Made by a program: the position numbers and the translations under genes. Positions 14,301-26,346 of a stretch of 64,000 nucleotides of DNA are shown here, piece by piece. The notes under the pieces are model-generated. The model was not told the origin of the DNA and made no database searches. It saw nothing but the letters and a program-made list of their open reading frames with translations. Numbering within the stretch: position 1 is the stretch's first letter; the number at the start of each line of letters is the position of its first letter. Origin of the DNA: Taxillus chinensis. Its lineage: Eukaryota; Streptophyta; Magnoliopsida; Santalales; Loranthaceae. Where the stretch lies: contig CM042087.1 in the NCBI GenBank assembly GCA_023512835.1, positions 46,420,249-46,484,248 on the forward strand, in the 5' to 3' direction.

Positions 14301-15726
14301 TGCATTGCGGTCCATATTGTCCATTAACAATATATATGTATCTCCCATCTGTTACCATTCCTAAATGTGAGTGTGCCATTTTTTTTGGCATATCAAACCT
14401 TCCACTCCACGTATTATCCGTAAAATTGTACACATCAACATGAGAATGCACCTATAAATATACACATACAAAAGGAAAAAGGAAAAAAATAAATTAAGGC
14501 CTGTGATATGCATTATGCGCACCAATAGAAATCGAAAAATAGGTAGAGATCCTTATATTAGTAACAGGTACGTTTGGCAATAAATGGAAGGAATATTATG
14601 ACCACACGGCATGTTTTTTCTTCTTTTTTCCAGACAATTGGAGAACAAAAAATTTATGAAGCACACTATCACAGCTCAACCGAGGTGGGGATGTCAGTGA
14701 AGGGAAAAAGGCAAAGCATGCTTGTAAACATAGTTTGAAAAATTAAACATGAAATCAATTTACTTTGCCTGCTCCTCACTACTGGGATCGTGTCATGTCT
14801 CATTAGAGTTATAGCTCTGCCATGCACTTGGAGAACTTTAGCAAGCAGCGACAATTATCTCATCAAAATGCACACAACCCCCCCCAACTAAAAACCGAGT
14901 GCTCTCTTTATCTTCAGCAACCAAGTGGGGCCATGGAAATCGAGCTAAGCAAGCATAAATAAGAAAGGTGGCTTCATTTTAAAATTAAACAACGAATAAT
15001 AATAGCTAGGAGTGCCGTTAATAAAACCCAAACTAGTGCTAGAAATAAAATATGATTGGAGTATCACCAACTAAGTAGGGTAAATCAATCTAGAACAGCC
15101 AAAAATAAATAAAAGCAATGCATCATCCGGTAAATGGATTAAGTGAAACTAAACAAAGCATAAGAGGGTTGGAGCCGTTCGCACATAGTCAATGGTACCA
15201 TATCCGGCGAAAACATAGAGGAGATTGTTGATCTGGATGGCGGCCCCGTCTAGGCGCGGCACCGGCGCCGGCGCCATTTTCTCCCATTTCAGCACGGGGG
15301 CCGGCAAGTCGGCAAAAGTCGCCGACAGCACTCTCCCGCCATCCTTGTTGTCGTCGCCGCTGCTGCCGTCAATCTGCTTCTTCTTCTTCTGACCATCACC
15401 GTCCTTTCCCTGCGACATACAGACGCGACACATTGACGAATGAAAGAAAAGGAAACGACGAACAATAACCTCGAAAATTTTGATGATTGAGTGGGGTAGG
15501 GTAGAGAACTGGCCTTGGAGGGGTAAATGGCGGTGGCGGTGGCGGTGGCGGGGCGGGGATTGTTGGGGGACCAATTGGAGGCGACGTTGACGTACGCGGA
15601 AGAGAAGCGGGGCGACGAAGCCCAGAAGACGTCGATGACGAGAAAGGTGCCGAGCAGGGCGGCGCAGCACACTACGATGCCCAATTTCGGAGACGCGTGC
15701 TTGCTGCTGCCGATGGATCTCACCAT
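8330..15726 (-). CDS. Membrane-anchored kelch-repeat protein (galactose oxidase/kelch superfamily), seven exons
   Basis: Minus-strand exons are 15514-15726, 15185-15409, 14222-14451, 13353-13523, 10004-10109, 8895-9101 and 8330-8500. They total 1323 nt, about 440 aa, the size of the Arabidopsis At3g27220-like family as I recall it. Residues 15-35 (LGIVVCCAALLGTFLVIDVFW) form a signal anchor, so the protein is probably type II, in the secretory pathway. Kelch blades follow with typical Gly pairs and Trp: NNLLYVFAGYGTIDYV, GRYIYIVNGQYG, GRIHVMGGSKED, DDRLYVIGGQEGDF, NNSIVLAGGTTEKH and WFYFTSGQRDKG. A beta-propeller of about six blades is inferred; substrate unknown. All introns from exon 2 onward fit GT-AG. 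The exon 1/2 boundary needs a GC donor (AAG|GCCAGT) to keep phase, so it is the least certain joint. A Gypsy-like remnant sits in intron 4. A decayed partial copy lies at 31639-33481. Confidence 0.88.
10286..12700 (-). mobile_element. Ty3/Gypsy-like retrotransposon remnant in kelch intron 4
   Basis: Near-identical starts at 10286 and 12579 (tgtaggac-agttttaaat) look like the ends of two LTRs in the same orientation. On the minus strand, a primer-binding-like stretch (TTGATATCAAAG) lies just inside the right one. A minus-strand frame at 11859-12107 matches Gypsy gag (FDGKFDLNTFLYWLSSMDKYF). Another at 10870-11115 holds an aspartic-protease-like segment (VIIDGGSCLNVI). No intact pol is visible and both LTRs are eroded, so the outer limits are approximate. 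The duplicate copy lacks the whole region by deletion. Confidence 0.65.
12700..13352. other. AT-rich part of kelch intron 4
   Basis: Between the Gypsy-like remnant and kelch exon 4. It is strongly AT-rich with A and T homopolymers, and no coding or structured element is visible. From about 13240 rightward it aligns with 31530 onward in the duplicate. Confidence 0.5.
14123..14202. repeat. Two-copy 40-bp tandem repeat in kelch intron 3
   Basis: The 40-bp unit starting ggtggtggaactctttacaa occurs at 14123 and 14163 with one visible mismatch (tacttggg / taattggg). It lies just 3' of kelch exon 3 on the minus strand. Confidence 0.85.
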
Positions 15727-16779
15727 TGTAGTAATATCACAACAGCATTAAATAATTTAAATCCCTTTAGACTTAGATGTGAACTTATAAAAACCAGCAA
15801 AGCGTTTGCCGCCTTTGTTTTTTTTTTTTTTTTTTAGTCCACGCTCATCTTAGCCTAACTATTAGAGTATTTATTAAAAAAAATTGTAGGGCATGATAAC
15901 TTTTTCTAAGTTTTACACTAGTTTTTTTTAATTACTCAATATATTATTAAAATACTATTTTATAGTATAATTTTTAATAATTTACTATATAATAATAAAA
16001 ATTATAAAAAAAATGTGAATATAATTATGAAATTTTTTATATAATTTAATAATAGTCAACATAATTTTTTAATATATTAGAAAATATTATATGTAATTTA
16101 TAAAAAAAATTAAATATATAACTCGTTGTTCCTTATAAGAGCACTCACGTCTTCCAATACGTTTTCATAAATTTATAATTTTAAATTACTTTTTGTTTTC
16201 TTATATAATTATACATCACAATAGATTTATTAAATTAATCTCTATATCATTAAAATAATATTTTATATTACTTATTTTATTTAATAATTTTTTTTATAAT
16301 TTAATATGAAAAAAAAGTAAATGTTACGGGAAACGTGAAGGAAAGAGGTGGGAGAAATTTTTTTTATATAATTTAATAATTATAACGAGTGAATAATACT
16401 TTTTAATACATTGATAAACATTGTACAAGGTAAAAGTTAAATTAGGGCATATTCGTGATAATATTTTGATAACTTTTTAACTTTTTCCTTAGATATAAAA
16501 AAACAAACTTTTATATAAAATTTGTTACTAATGCTCTAAGGATCATAGACGACATTACTATGGCATCATAAGAGAATAAAAATAATTATACTGTGTTAAC
16601 ATTTACAATGAAAAAACAAAACAAAATAATTATGAACATTTGTACCTCCATTCTCTCTAGTCCCCTTTAGTCTTGCCTCCCTCCTAATTGGTTCCCCAAT
16701 CTCATAACATACATGCGAGAATTTTATCTTGTTTATTAGTTCTATTGGCTATGCCATCATTTTCGGTTCTAAGGCATTA
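15727..16779. other. Intergenic DNA upstream of the kelch gene
   Basis: This should contain the kelch promoter, read leftward from about 15730. A T run at about 15818-15834 and strongly AT-rich sequence follow. No convincing TATA box, open frame or element with defined ends was found. Confidence 0.5.
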
Positions 16780-17101
16780 GAGCATTAGTATTAGATTCAC
16801 TAAATACTTTTTAAAATTATGCATATGTGACACAAAATATTAATCACATATAACTATAAAGTATCCTTACAATATGTGTTTTAGTTAATAACTTTAACAG
16901 ATTATGCATTTTACTCCATTTGTTCTTTAAATTTAGAGAACCAATGGGATAAAATGCAAAATATGTTAAAGTTATTAACTAAAACACATATTTCAAAAAC
17001 ACTTTATAGTGTCATACCAATGGATAAACCAATATGTGATTAATATAGTGTCATGTATGCACAAATTAGAAAAGTATTTGATTAATCCAATACTAGTGCT
17101 C
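16780..17101. mobile_element. Tourist-like (PIF/Harbinger) foldback MITE
   Basis: The 322-bp element starts gagcattagtattagatt and ends with the near complement aatccaatactagtgctc. It is flanked by TTA target duplications (16777-16779 and 17102-17104). The interior folds back on itself: a segment near 16873 (atgtgttttagttaataact) is mirrored as its exact complement near 16970. No transposase, so non-autonomous. The TIR start and TTA target are typical of Tourist MITEs. Confidence 0.88.
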
Positions 17102-17104
17102 TTA

Positions 17105-18719
17105 TTATTTGTATATGTTAATAACAATCCTTTTCACCCAATTAATATTAGATGTTGCATGTCATACCAATGGATAAACCATACATTTGCATATGGTTTT
17201 TAATAAATAGCAAAAACACCCAGCTATTGAACCTCTAATAGTTTTATAACAATTTTTGTAATGTATTAGTATTGTAATAGATTAACACCCAAAATAGAGG
17301 GAAAATAATAGCAATTGTGCCCCATTTGCTACAAATCAAGATTATTCTTTCAAATATTACAATGTTGAATGATTTGATTTTTAACATATTCATTTCATGG
17401 AACTAGTAAAATAACAATCGGAGAAATAAAGAGGGATTATGAGTTACAATAACTTTCGTTAACTATTGACTTGCTATACTACTATTTTGTTATTCAATTG
17501 AAATTTTAATTGTTAATATTTTGATTTAGGAAATTTTAAAATACATAAATATATACTCAATGGCTAGTGTTTGATGCTAAAAATCCTAATATGTGCAGTG
17601 AAACACAAAAATAGGGGAGTGAATTTGTGTGACTCAATTCTGCACCCAAAACAATCTCAAATGTGATTAAAGGTATAACAACAACTAATCTCTATTAGTC
17701 AAACTAGAACAGTTGGCTCCTACCAAACAGTCTATAATTTTAAAACTCTATGAATCGTTATCTTAAAGTCTCATTTGAATAATGAGTCTCACGGTCATTA
17801 GATTTAGATGCATTTGTTTACAAAAAACATAGATCATTGGATAGGGTAAAATCGAGACTTGATGAGCTTAAATCGAACCTCTACACGGTTCTACCGAATA
17901 TATATCTTCATTCTGACTTCTAAACCGAGACTTAAAGAGCTTTGGATAAGGTTAAATAGAAACTTGATGAGCATAATCTAAATCTTTGCCTGGTAATACC
18001 GAGTCTCTATCTTTGTTATGATTTCTTCATATCTTTGACCTTAGGTACTTTGACCATCCGACCTTTGAATCTTTGAGTTTTTGGTACGTCGACCCTTTGA
18101 CCTTTAGATTTGTGGATCTTTAGTACGTTGATCCTTCGACACACCAATGCGGTGGAGCACTAGAACTCGGTCGAGCTAATTCTATATATAGGCTCATGCA
18201 ACCGTAATCACCTTATGAAGTTGTTAACCTTAATTGAGTGTCTAAAGTTGACAACAATTACAACACATACAACATGAGATTAACATATGCATTAATATTG
18301 AAGTTATCATGCTAGAAGATCAAGTTACGAAGACTCGTTAGGAATTTTTATGAAATTTATTATAATTTTTCGTAGTAATGTTATATTTAGAAACTTATAA
18401 AGTTACGAGGATTTATTATAATTTTATGTAATATTTTTTTGATGTTATATTTAAAATTTATAATAAATATTATGAAATCGCTTTCCTTCATGGTGAGGAT
18501 AATTGTAGAACTTTTTTTACTTGTGTCTAATTCTATTGCATCAAGACACATGCAATTTTAATGTTTAAAATTATATTTTATGAGTTGCCGGCCACCCATA
18601 TCTCAATTAATGAAAATTACATATCGACACAATTATATTTCATGGACTATTGCTGAACCTAGTTGGACTTGGAGCTATCATTTGTTGTTGTTAGTATGTT
18701 TTAATTTCGTTTGCTGCTC
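17105..18719. other. Intergenic DNA between two MITEs
   Basis: No gene is visible. Around 18040-18140 there is a short, loosely repeated phrase (ctttgacc / gacctttgaatctttga / gaccctttgacctttag). The rest is AT-rich without recognisable structure. Confidence 0.45.
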
Positions 18720-18722
18720 TTA

Positions 18723-18887
18723 GAGCATCTCCAATACAACTCAGCTAAAAGCTAAAGCTAAAATCAAATATAACTTTTTATAGTTATCATTTAATTGATG
18801 CTTTTCCAATAGCAGTTCATGTATTTTTTTGCTAAATCATTCTATTTCCAAAATTACCCTAATTTATTTGTTTTCCCACCCCAGCCG

Positions 18888-18919
<32 letters not shown>

Positions 18920-19249
18920 GAACCCGATCCGTCTCTACGCGACGATTGGCAGGGAGAAGGGAGAGGAAGGGCGGGCGTCGGCGGGGGGAGGGAGGGCAAG
19001 CGTCGGTGGGAGATGGTGGACGAGGAAGAGAGAGAGGCATAAAAGGAGAAAGATATTTTAGTCTTTCAAAGGGGAAGAATGATGTGACATTTTATTTGAA
19101 AGTTAAAATTTAAGATAAATTTTGCTAAATTTATTGTTGGAGCAATATTTAACTCATTGGATAACTACACTATTGGAGTATTTTTTTTTATTAAATTTCG
19201 GTTAAATTTAACTATAGCTTTTGCTATATCTCTCTCGATTGGAGTTCTC
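18723..19249. mobile_element. Tourist-like MITE, 527 bp, with internal (TC)n
   Basis: It starts gagcatctccaatacaact and ends with the near complement cgattggagttctc, flanked by TTA at 18720-18722 and 19250-19252. Subterminal arms (ctaaaagctaaagctaaaat against attaaatttaactatagctt) extend the inverted repeat. A (TC)n run and a G-rich stretch lie at about 18890-19030 and create a spurious open frame. Non-autonomous. Confidence 0.85.
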
Positions 19250-19869
19250 TTATTAGTTATTACTATTGTCGTGTGTTTATTATTGTAAGCATGTGTTATC
19301 ACTATAGCCATCATAACGAAATAGGTTATTTGTAAAATAAAGTATACAATGAAATGTTTTTTTTATTAATGGCAATATCAAAACTGAATAAATATTTTTA
19401 GCCGGATGATTTTACTTGGATTTAAAACCGGATCTACGTGTCCGTCCAATGAGGCATCCAACGTGGCAAAAAAATATTACGCGCTGCGTCAAAAAAATGG
19501 ACGGTCAAACGACAAAAAACAGAACAACATTTAAATCGGTTCGATTTAGAAAATAATTGTATTACGAAAAATGGAAATATCGTTTTATGCATTAAACATA
19601 TGCTAATATGCTAAAAATCAGGTTTTTGAAAGTGAAAGAGTGCTTTTTTTGAAATCCCGTAAGGGATTTTTGGGCTGTAGCTTTCGTCGATACCCACAAA
19701 TCAAAAAAAATTTGACTTAATTCCGACCACTATGCGCAAAGTTATGACAGTTTGAAGTTTTCATTAGAAATTACACCACCAGAGATAGTTACGATTCACG
19801 GAACGCAAAAATCCACAGATAAGAGATGATTAATTCGGTTTGACGATTCGGTTTGAGGAATAACAGTTT

Positions 19870-20122
19870 TTCCCGAACCGAAGACCTATTTTTCGAACGA
19901 AAATCTTATTTCTCGAACCGAAGTCCTTATTTCCCGAACCGAAGTATTTATTTCCCGAACCGAAGTCATTATTTTCCGAACCGAAGTCCTATTTTCCGAA
20001 CCGAAATCTCTATTGTCCGAACTGAAATTTTATTTTTTGAACCGAAATCTCTATTTTCCTGAACCAAAGTCCTATTTTGTTGAACCGAAGTCTTATTTTT
20101 TTAAACCGAAGTTCATCCCGAA
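19870..20122 (+). repeat. Minisatellite of about 21 bp, some 12 units
   Basis: Units of 20-22 bp built on cccgaaccgaagtccttatt repeat about 12 times, with the gaaccgaa core best kept. Several adjacent units are exactly 21 bp, so one frame stays open across them and reads FPNRS-type heptads; the frame has no further support as a gene. It sits in a GC-richer patch (about 19400-20220), upstream of the TIM14 leader. Confidence 0.88.
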
Positions 20123-20489
20123 TCAAGTAAATATGTCATATTCTGCAAATGTAACAAACGATAAAAACAGAAATTAAACTGAAATTTATTAAACTGATTT
20201 AAATACGTCATCCGTCATGAACGCAATTAATAATTATATGTATACAAACACATCACCGTCACGTCAAAACTGCACCGAAAAAAAAAAAAAACTGCACCGA
20301 AAAAAAAAAAAACCTGTTTCCTTTTTCTTGAAACGAGGTTATTTTAGTCCATCAATCTCGCATATCGGTACGAGATCGGTGTCACCTCGCGACACGCTAA
20401 AGCAAAGGTCCTCTCGTCTTCTTGCGTTCTTGCGTTGCGTGGGCGGGCTAAAGCAAAGGTCACCGAAAGATCGAGCGAACCAACGCAAC

Positions 20490-20562
20490 TTGCCCCTCCG
20501 TTGCCATTTCATTGTTTTCCTGCTCTCATCCAGTTCCGCTGTTCGTCGCAAAACACATTCAG
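20490..20562 (+). promoter_or_regulatory. Probable TIM14 non-coding first exon
   Basis: A C/T-rich leader-like stretch ends at a good donor, attcag|gtcaga (20563). It would splice to the acceptor actgcag at 22171-22177, just ahead of the coding start. Upstream, a direct repeat gctaaagcaaaggtc occurs at about 20396 and again at about 20447. The transcription start is inferred, not seen. Confidence 0.45.
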
Positions 20563-20579
20563 GTCAGATTTCTCCGACA

Positions 20580-22177
20580 TGTTTTTTTTTTTTTTTTGTT
20601 TAATGTTACCTTTGTTTTTCATTCTTTAGATTTTTTGTTGTCTGGGGCTCTGTTGTGGTAGTAGGTATTCGAAATCTATTTTGGAGTTATGTGACAATCC
20701 CTAATACCACGAACGGTGGTAGTATTCATAGCACAATCTTAGTTGCCATGGTTGAACGTTTTTGCATTTGTTTGTTGCAGCGTTTAACATCTTTTAAGAA
20801 AAAAAATCTATCAAAAAAGCTGTAGATGTCGGGTCGAGCAATAGGTTTCAGGTATTAAAATAAAGACTTTGGTCTTTCATGGTGTAAAATCTAGAAACAA
20901 GCAACTGATATTTTGATGTTATGCATTGGGAATGGATGCTAGTAGGGTAGGGAAAAAAAGCCTATATCGTATGAAAAAAGATGATATTATCTAAACAAAA
21001 ATAGATATATTTGTTTCTATATTTGTGACTATTCCAATACAGATGTAGTCATAGTATCCATAGGAACAAATAGTTGATATTTTGATGTTATGCATTGGAA
21101 ATCGATGAGTTTGGTTAAAATATTTGCATATATCCGTTCAAATTTGTATTTGGAAGACGTAGATATCATCCATATGTGAATAAAGGAAGTTAGTATTTGT
21201 ATTTGTTACTATTTGGATACGGATACGTATATAGTGGTATCCATATCCAAAATATTTATATATGTATTTATATATATATATATTTTATCATTTTATGTAT
21301 AGTTATATTACTATACTAGTAGTTTACTTTGTTCACACAAAAGTAATGTAGTTCATGTGGTTTGGATTCCCTCACTTGTACTTGCGCATAGGAGATTATC
21401 CATTGTTACACTAAACTAGCTAATGGGCTTTCCCACCGAAAATGGCCAAACACAAATTAGTATAAAATTTTGAATATTCTGATTTAGATATCATTTGAAT
21501 TCAAATAATATCCTTGGAATAGAAATACAGATAATTATTTTTAATATCTGTCACGAATGCGTATTTTTAAATTTAGATACGAATTCTGATGTGTCAATAT
21601 CCTTATGTTTTAAAAATCGTGATTAACCATAATTTGTGATGGGCTAATGAATCGATTAAAGCCAAAAAATATTTAAAAAAATGTAATGGGCAACCAATGG
21701 TGATTTGTGATGGTGATAGGGACGGGTGACCAATATTGACATGTAATTTTTTGCGATGATGACCACCCCATTTGTGACTATGGTGACAGTGACCCATTTG
21801 CGATGAAGACATGCACAAGTTTGTTGTGTAGCAAGTTGAGTCGATTGTCTACAACATGCGATCTAGGACCTACAATAAAGAAGAGTTTTATTGTATATTG
21901 TATGATATATATATTTATTTGATGATGCAATCTATGACCTACAATAATTTTATTTTGATGTTTAAATATATTAAAATCATAAAAAGTCATAATGGTTAAA
22001 TTGTATTACGTGCTTTATCGAATAGCACTAATTGCTGTGTTTTAGAACCTTGCAATATTCAAATATGGAAATTTGACTTTTTAAGCTTAAATGCTATCAT
22101 TGTAATGTTTATAATTTGCGTTTTTTGTAATTTATTATTAATTTACCTGATTTCATTATTCTTTTTCTTTACTGCAG
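20580..22177. other. Likely 5' UTR intron of TIM14
   Basis: AT-rich, no coding exons. The phrase tgatattttgatgttatgcattgg occurs at about 20908 and 21075, so part is an old local duplication or transposon relic. The region is missing from duplicate copy 2. Confidence 0.4.
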
Positions 22178-22202
22178 ATAATTTGTGATTTTAAATTTTG
22201 CC

Positions 22203-25200
22203 ATGGTGAGTTTATTTTCCAAATGTTGTTCCATCAATTTATTAATCATTGTTTTTTCTTGTTTGACCTCCTTATAAATCTTGTTAGAAAAGTTGGATTA
22301 AATATCTTGTACCATGGATGTACATGGTTCAAATATATGGATGTTCAGAACAATTTTAACAATGATCCATATGTTTATCATTTTTTAGAAGGAAAAAGTG
22401 TCGTGATGAATAAGTTGTGAAGGAGGCTAGGACTAGAGTGTATCAAGATATATATCAATGATTGGAATTATTTGATTAAGTTGTGGAGGGAATCAGAATG
22501 CACCGGAAAACTAGCAATTATATATATTTTTATGGATAATAAAAGACTGTTAGTAAGAAGAGAGAGCACACAAGAAATGCACTAAGAGAAACAACAAACA
22601 ACAGTGGAGAAAAAAATAAAATAAAATAAGCATCAAAATGAACATACATCCAAAATACTAGAGAAACGATCCTCCCCCGAAGTAGACATCCAATCCAACA
22701 GGGGGAGAACTAGCAATTATATTGATAGGAATATTTGATTAAACTGTATGAATAAATTGCAAAGCAAATGTGAAATATATATTTTAAATATCACGTGCTT
22801 TGGTTTGATAAAGTGGGCACTTTCACTTTGTACTTTGTGCCTAAGCAGCAATTTCTCTTGGTGCTTCAGGTCTGCCGGCACTTTTAACAACTATGAGTTT
22901 AGGATTTATTTAGGGTTAAGGCTGGCTACAGGTTTAAAACTTATATGGGGTTTTGAGGTTGTAATTTTAAGAATTGCATATGAAATTACCATAAAAAGTG
23001 AACAAGGATATGGACTTAGCTTCGTGATTTCATATGGGCCCTGGTGGCCAAGTAAGTATCCTGTACTTTTGGTCCAAGGTACTGTCACTCTTCATAAGTT
23101 ACTACTTATTAAGCCTGATCTCAAATGGAGCCATGGCCTCAACTCATTCAGACCCATATTTGAAAAATATGGAAAATATTTTAATAATTATATGAAAAAT
23201 ATAATCATTTTTTTGTACCTCAAAGCATTTTGGATTTTGAGCCCATATTTGGACTCTGTTATCATCAGTCTTTTATTGGTCTAGCAATAAAAATGTGAAC
23301 ATGAGCACAGATTCATTTATGCCGTGGGAGCCAGGTTTGTAGCCGGCAGTAAATTTTTGCTCCATCCTAGCGTCTCTTCAGAAGTCATAAGTTACTATTT
23401 ATTGATCCCAATCTCAGATGGAGGTAGGATCTCAACTCATTATATGGAATGGATAATCAACTTATTTGTATCTTAAAACATTCTGATTTTTTGTCCATTG
23501 GACTTATTATAATCAATACCTCTTATTGAGCAAGTAGTCTGTCATATACAAGTTACTGAGGTTTGTTGAGCTGTCTGAATTTGATTCAAATTGTATCCTT
23601 TTAACATTCAAGTTTAAGAGAATATGGTTGATAAACCTTCGTTGACATAATGCTTCTGATTTCAATTTATAGAATAATCAGTCTAGTCTAATAAATATGC
23701 CATGCAACTTTTTACACTTTTGTGTCACAGAATGTTTTTCTCAAGATACTAAGCTCGGGAATGGTAAAAATTGAGGTTTTATTGGGTAGATTAAAGTGTT
23801 GATTCTAGTTCTTTTTTTTTTTTTGACTTTTTTCAATTGTATAACTTTCAGTCAACGCCTTTAGTAGTTGGTGCTTCTGTCGCAGCTGCTGCCCTAGGAG
23901 GTAGATGGCTGATCTTATCTTGGCAAGCATTCAAAACCCGCCCCCCAATACTGCGAACAAGAAGATTTTATGAAGGTGGGTTTCAACAAGTCATGACACG
24001 GAGAGAAGCAGCATTAATTCTTGGAGTCAGGTAAATTTTATTTTCAAGGCATCCCCTAGTTTGATTAAAATTTATAGCTAGCTTTTAGGAAAAATGTTTC
24101 TACAGACTCAGATAGCTTGATTATTTCATTCTTAAACTCTTCCTTGTGTTTGGTTTCCAAAAAGTCACATCCAACAGCTGGTGGGAAATAACTAAATTCC
24201 CCATTTTATGGCCATGCTACGAATGCTATATCTGGTGTGAACATTTTGATCTGATGATGACACTTTTGTATTTCCATATAATAATAATAATAATAATTTC
24301 CTGTAAAGATGTAGGCCGATCTTTGAAGTCCAAAATTAGTGTGCTAGCAGTACTAGACTAATAGGATACAAGTTTAGATGACTGAGGTTGGTGTTTTACC
24401 AGTCTCATGTGTAGTTAATTCTACAATGCTTGTTACTAGTCTTCAGATCGGTAGGGATGATAGGGTGAAGTTTCATCAATTGATCTGTAATGCATTGATG
24501 TGCATTATTGGGGCTTTGCGCTTATCCCTCATTTGAATATTGCTGAAGTTTAATAGCACATGCGAGAGATTGAAAAGCACTAATTTAAAACCTAGAAGGG
24601 AAAAAAAAAGGAAAGCAAGAAGGAAGAGAGATCATAAAAACAGAGATTGAAGGCATGGTACACCTGGTAGTTGATAGGAAATTGCCTTTATAGTTTAAAG
24701 GAGTCAGGATTTCCTGTGTTACATCTCTCGTGATAACTTTAAATATTACCTTTTATACTTCAAATTTAAATTTTCCAAAAATATAAATTTAAAAAGCATC
24801 TTAAAATCTAAATACCCATAAATTTTGAATTTTTTTAAAAATCTATAAAATTTTCAATTTAGGTTGTCAAATAGCACAATTTTCACTGTGTGATGACCAC
24901 CTAAATTGAAGATCGTATAGATTTTAAAAGTTCTTCAAATTTTATGAGTACATATATTTTAACACTTTTCACACTTATATATTTGAAAATTTTAAATTTG
25001 AATTGAAGTATAAAAGGTGATATTTAAAGTTGTAACAGGAGATGTAATACAAATGATGTAATATGAAATCCTGGCTCAATTCAAAGCCGAAGAGCTGGCT
25101 CAAAGAACTCAGCTTGTATTATTTTGTCATCTCTTTATTATTTTTCCCCGGGCATACATTAGAAGTTTAAAATCATAAAAATTTGTCAAGATGTGTGGCG

Positions 25201-25531
25201 TGGCAATCATTGACTGTATTAGACAAATATGGATGGATACAAGTGTTCTATTTTTTAGTTGATTAAAAGCAGGTATTAGTTCTCCTGTATGTATTTGCAT
25301 TTGGTTGCACAACGGATCAAATGTGGCTTTAACTATGCTGCAGATTTGCTATTCTGATTTCTCTGCTTTTTCAGAGAACATGCTGTCATGGACAAGGTCA
25401 AGGAGGCTCACAGGAGGGTGATGGTTGCTAACCACCCAGACAGTGGTGGCAGCCACTATCTAGCATCAAAGATTAATGAAGCCAAAGACGTCCTGATAGG
25501 GAAAACTAAAGGTGCTGGGAGTGCCTTCTAG
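22203..25531 (+). CDS. TIM14: TIM14/PAM18, mitochondrial import-motor J-protein, three coding exons
   Basis: Coding exons are 22203-22205 (the ATG alone, directly followed by gtgagt), 23852-24030 and 25375-25531, giving 112 aa, the usual length of plant TIM14. Residues 7-25 ([19 protein letters not shown]) form the single membrane anchor. [20 protein letters not shown] leads into the J domain, whose HPD motif is at 81-83 in [20 protein letters not shown]. Known role: anchored in the inner mitochondrial membrane with the J domain in the matrix, it stimulates mtHsp70 ATPase in the presequence-translocase motor, paired with TIM16. The ATG position follows from the exon 1 donor and phase; an in-frame ATG at 23837 lies in the intron. 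Intron 2 carries a Mutator-like MITE. Copy 2 of the segmental duplication has no TIM14. Confidence 0.93.
24701..25077. mobile_element. Mutator-like foldback MITE in TIM14 intron 2
   Basis: The 377-bp element has long inverted repeats: left gagtcaggatttcctgtgtt, right end complementary as gagccaggatttcatattac. They continue inward through ttacatctc and ttttatacttcaa on both arms, and the match extends well over 60 bases. Flanks agtttaaag (24692-24700) and aattcaaag (25078-25086) agree at 7 of 9 positions, as for an aged Mutator-type 9-bp target duplication. No coding content. Confidence 0.75.
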
Positions 25532-26346
25532 GTGTTTATTCGACCAAGGAAACACTTTTTTTTGCTGGATTTGAGTTTTGGTTCTTCCTCAAGGTTGTCA
25601 TAGCTGTTTGGTCTTCCTCAAGATTGTCTGAGTTCTCCATTTATACCACTGTACCATTTCCATGAAGCCCTTGTAACATTATTCTTTTTCTTGTTATAGG
25701 AACCGCATTTTTTATGTACTCTAGTAAACTATTCTATGTTTGGCAAGCAATCTCATTGATGTCGACGAGAGAAAGCAGGGGAAAGACCAATAATGGTTGT
25801 ATTTTTCGTGCTTGTCTTTCTCAAAATGTAATTTGTGGTAGTTAAGGTTGTAAACGAATTGAAGTGAGTTGAATAGTTTGATATTTGAACACGTTTGATA
25901 TTATTCAGTGAATTTTAAACTGTAAGGCGTGACTACAGAGCAAGAACATGTCATACAATGAAGAAAGCAAAGACAGCATCTAGGGCCTGCATTATCATCT
26001 CCACATGTCTATCCAGCTATGTAACCCCCCTTTGATGCATTTGTAGCGATTTGGTAGAATAGAAATTAGGAAATGCCACTCTTACATGCACGTAAAAACA
26101 TAGGAAAAATAAAAAACAAATGAAGAACAAAACAAAAAAGGCTTTAATTTTGGTTTTAGATGTTTAGGATCGTTGTTTTAGGTTCATTTTAATATCACTA
26201 ATCCATTTTATGCCATAATAAAGCAAGAAATTTGAAGAAGAAATAACAAGATCACGTAAACCAAGAAAAAAAACAAGAACAGGGTATTGTTTTGGGTCAT
26301 GAGTGGGATGAACTCCTGCCTAAACAGCTAGGACGAAATCCCATTT
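25532..26346. other. Convergent intergenic region between TIM14 and the CNGC fragment
   Basis: TIM14 3' UTR comes first. The rest is AT-rich with no reading frame or element. The CNGC-fragment homology with 36653 onward begins near 26347. Confidence 0.5.

Noticed and set aside
18819..19061. 80-codon frame with Ser-Leu repeats
   Set aside because: Produced by a (TC)n run within a Tourist-like MITE.
22748..23284. 178-codon open frame on the plus strand
   Set aside because: It lies inside TIM14 intron 1, has skewed hydrophobic composition, resembles no family, and a related phrase (ctcaactcatt and neighbours) recurs at about 23391-23440 outside it. Chance frame in repeat-derived DNA.
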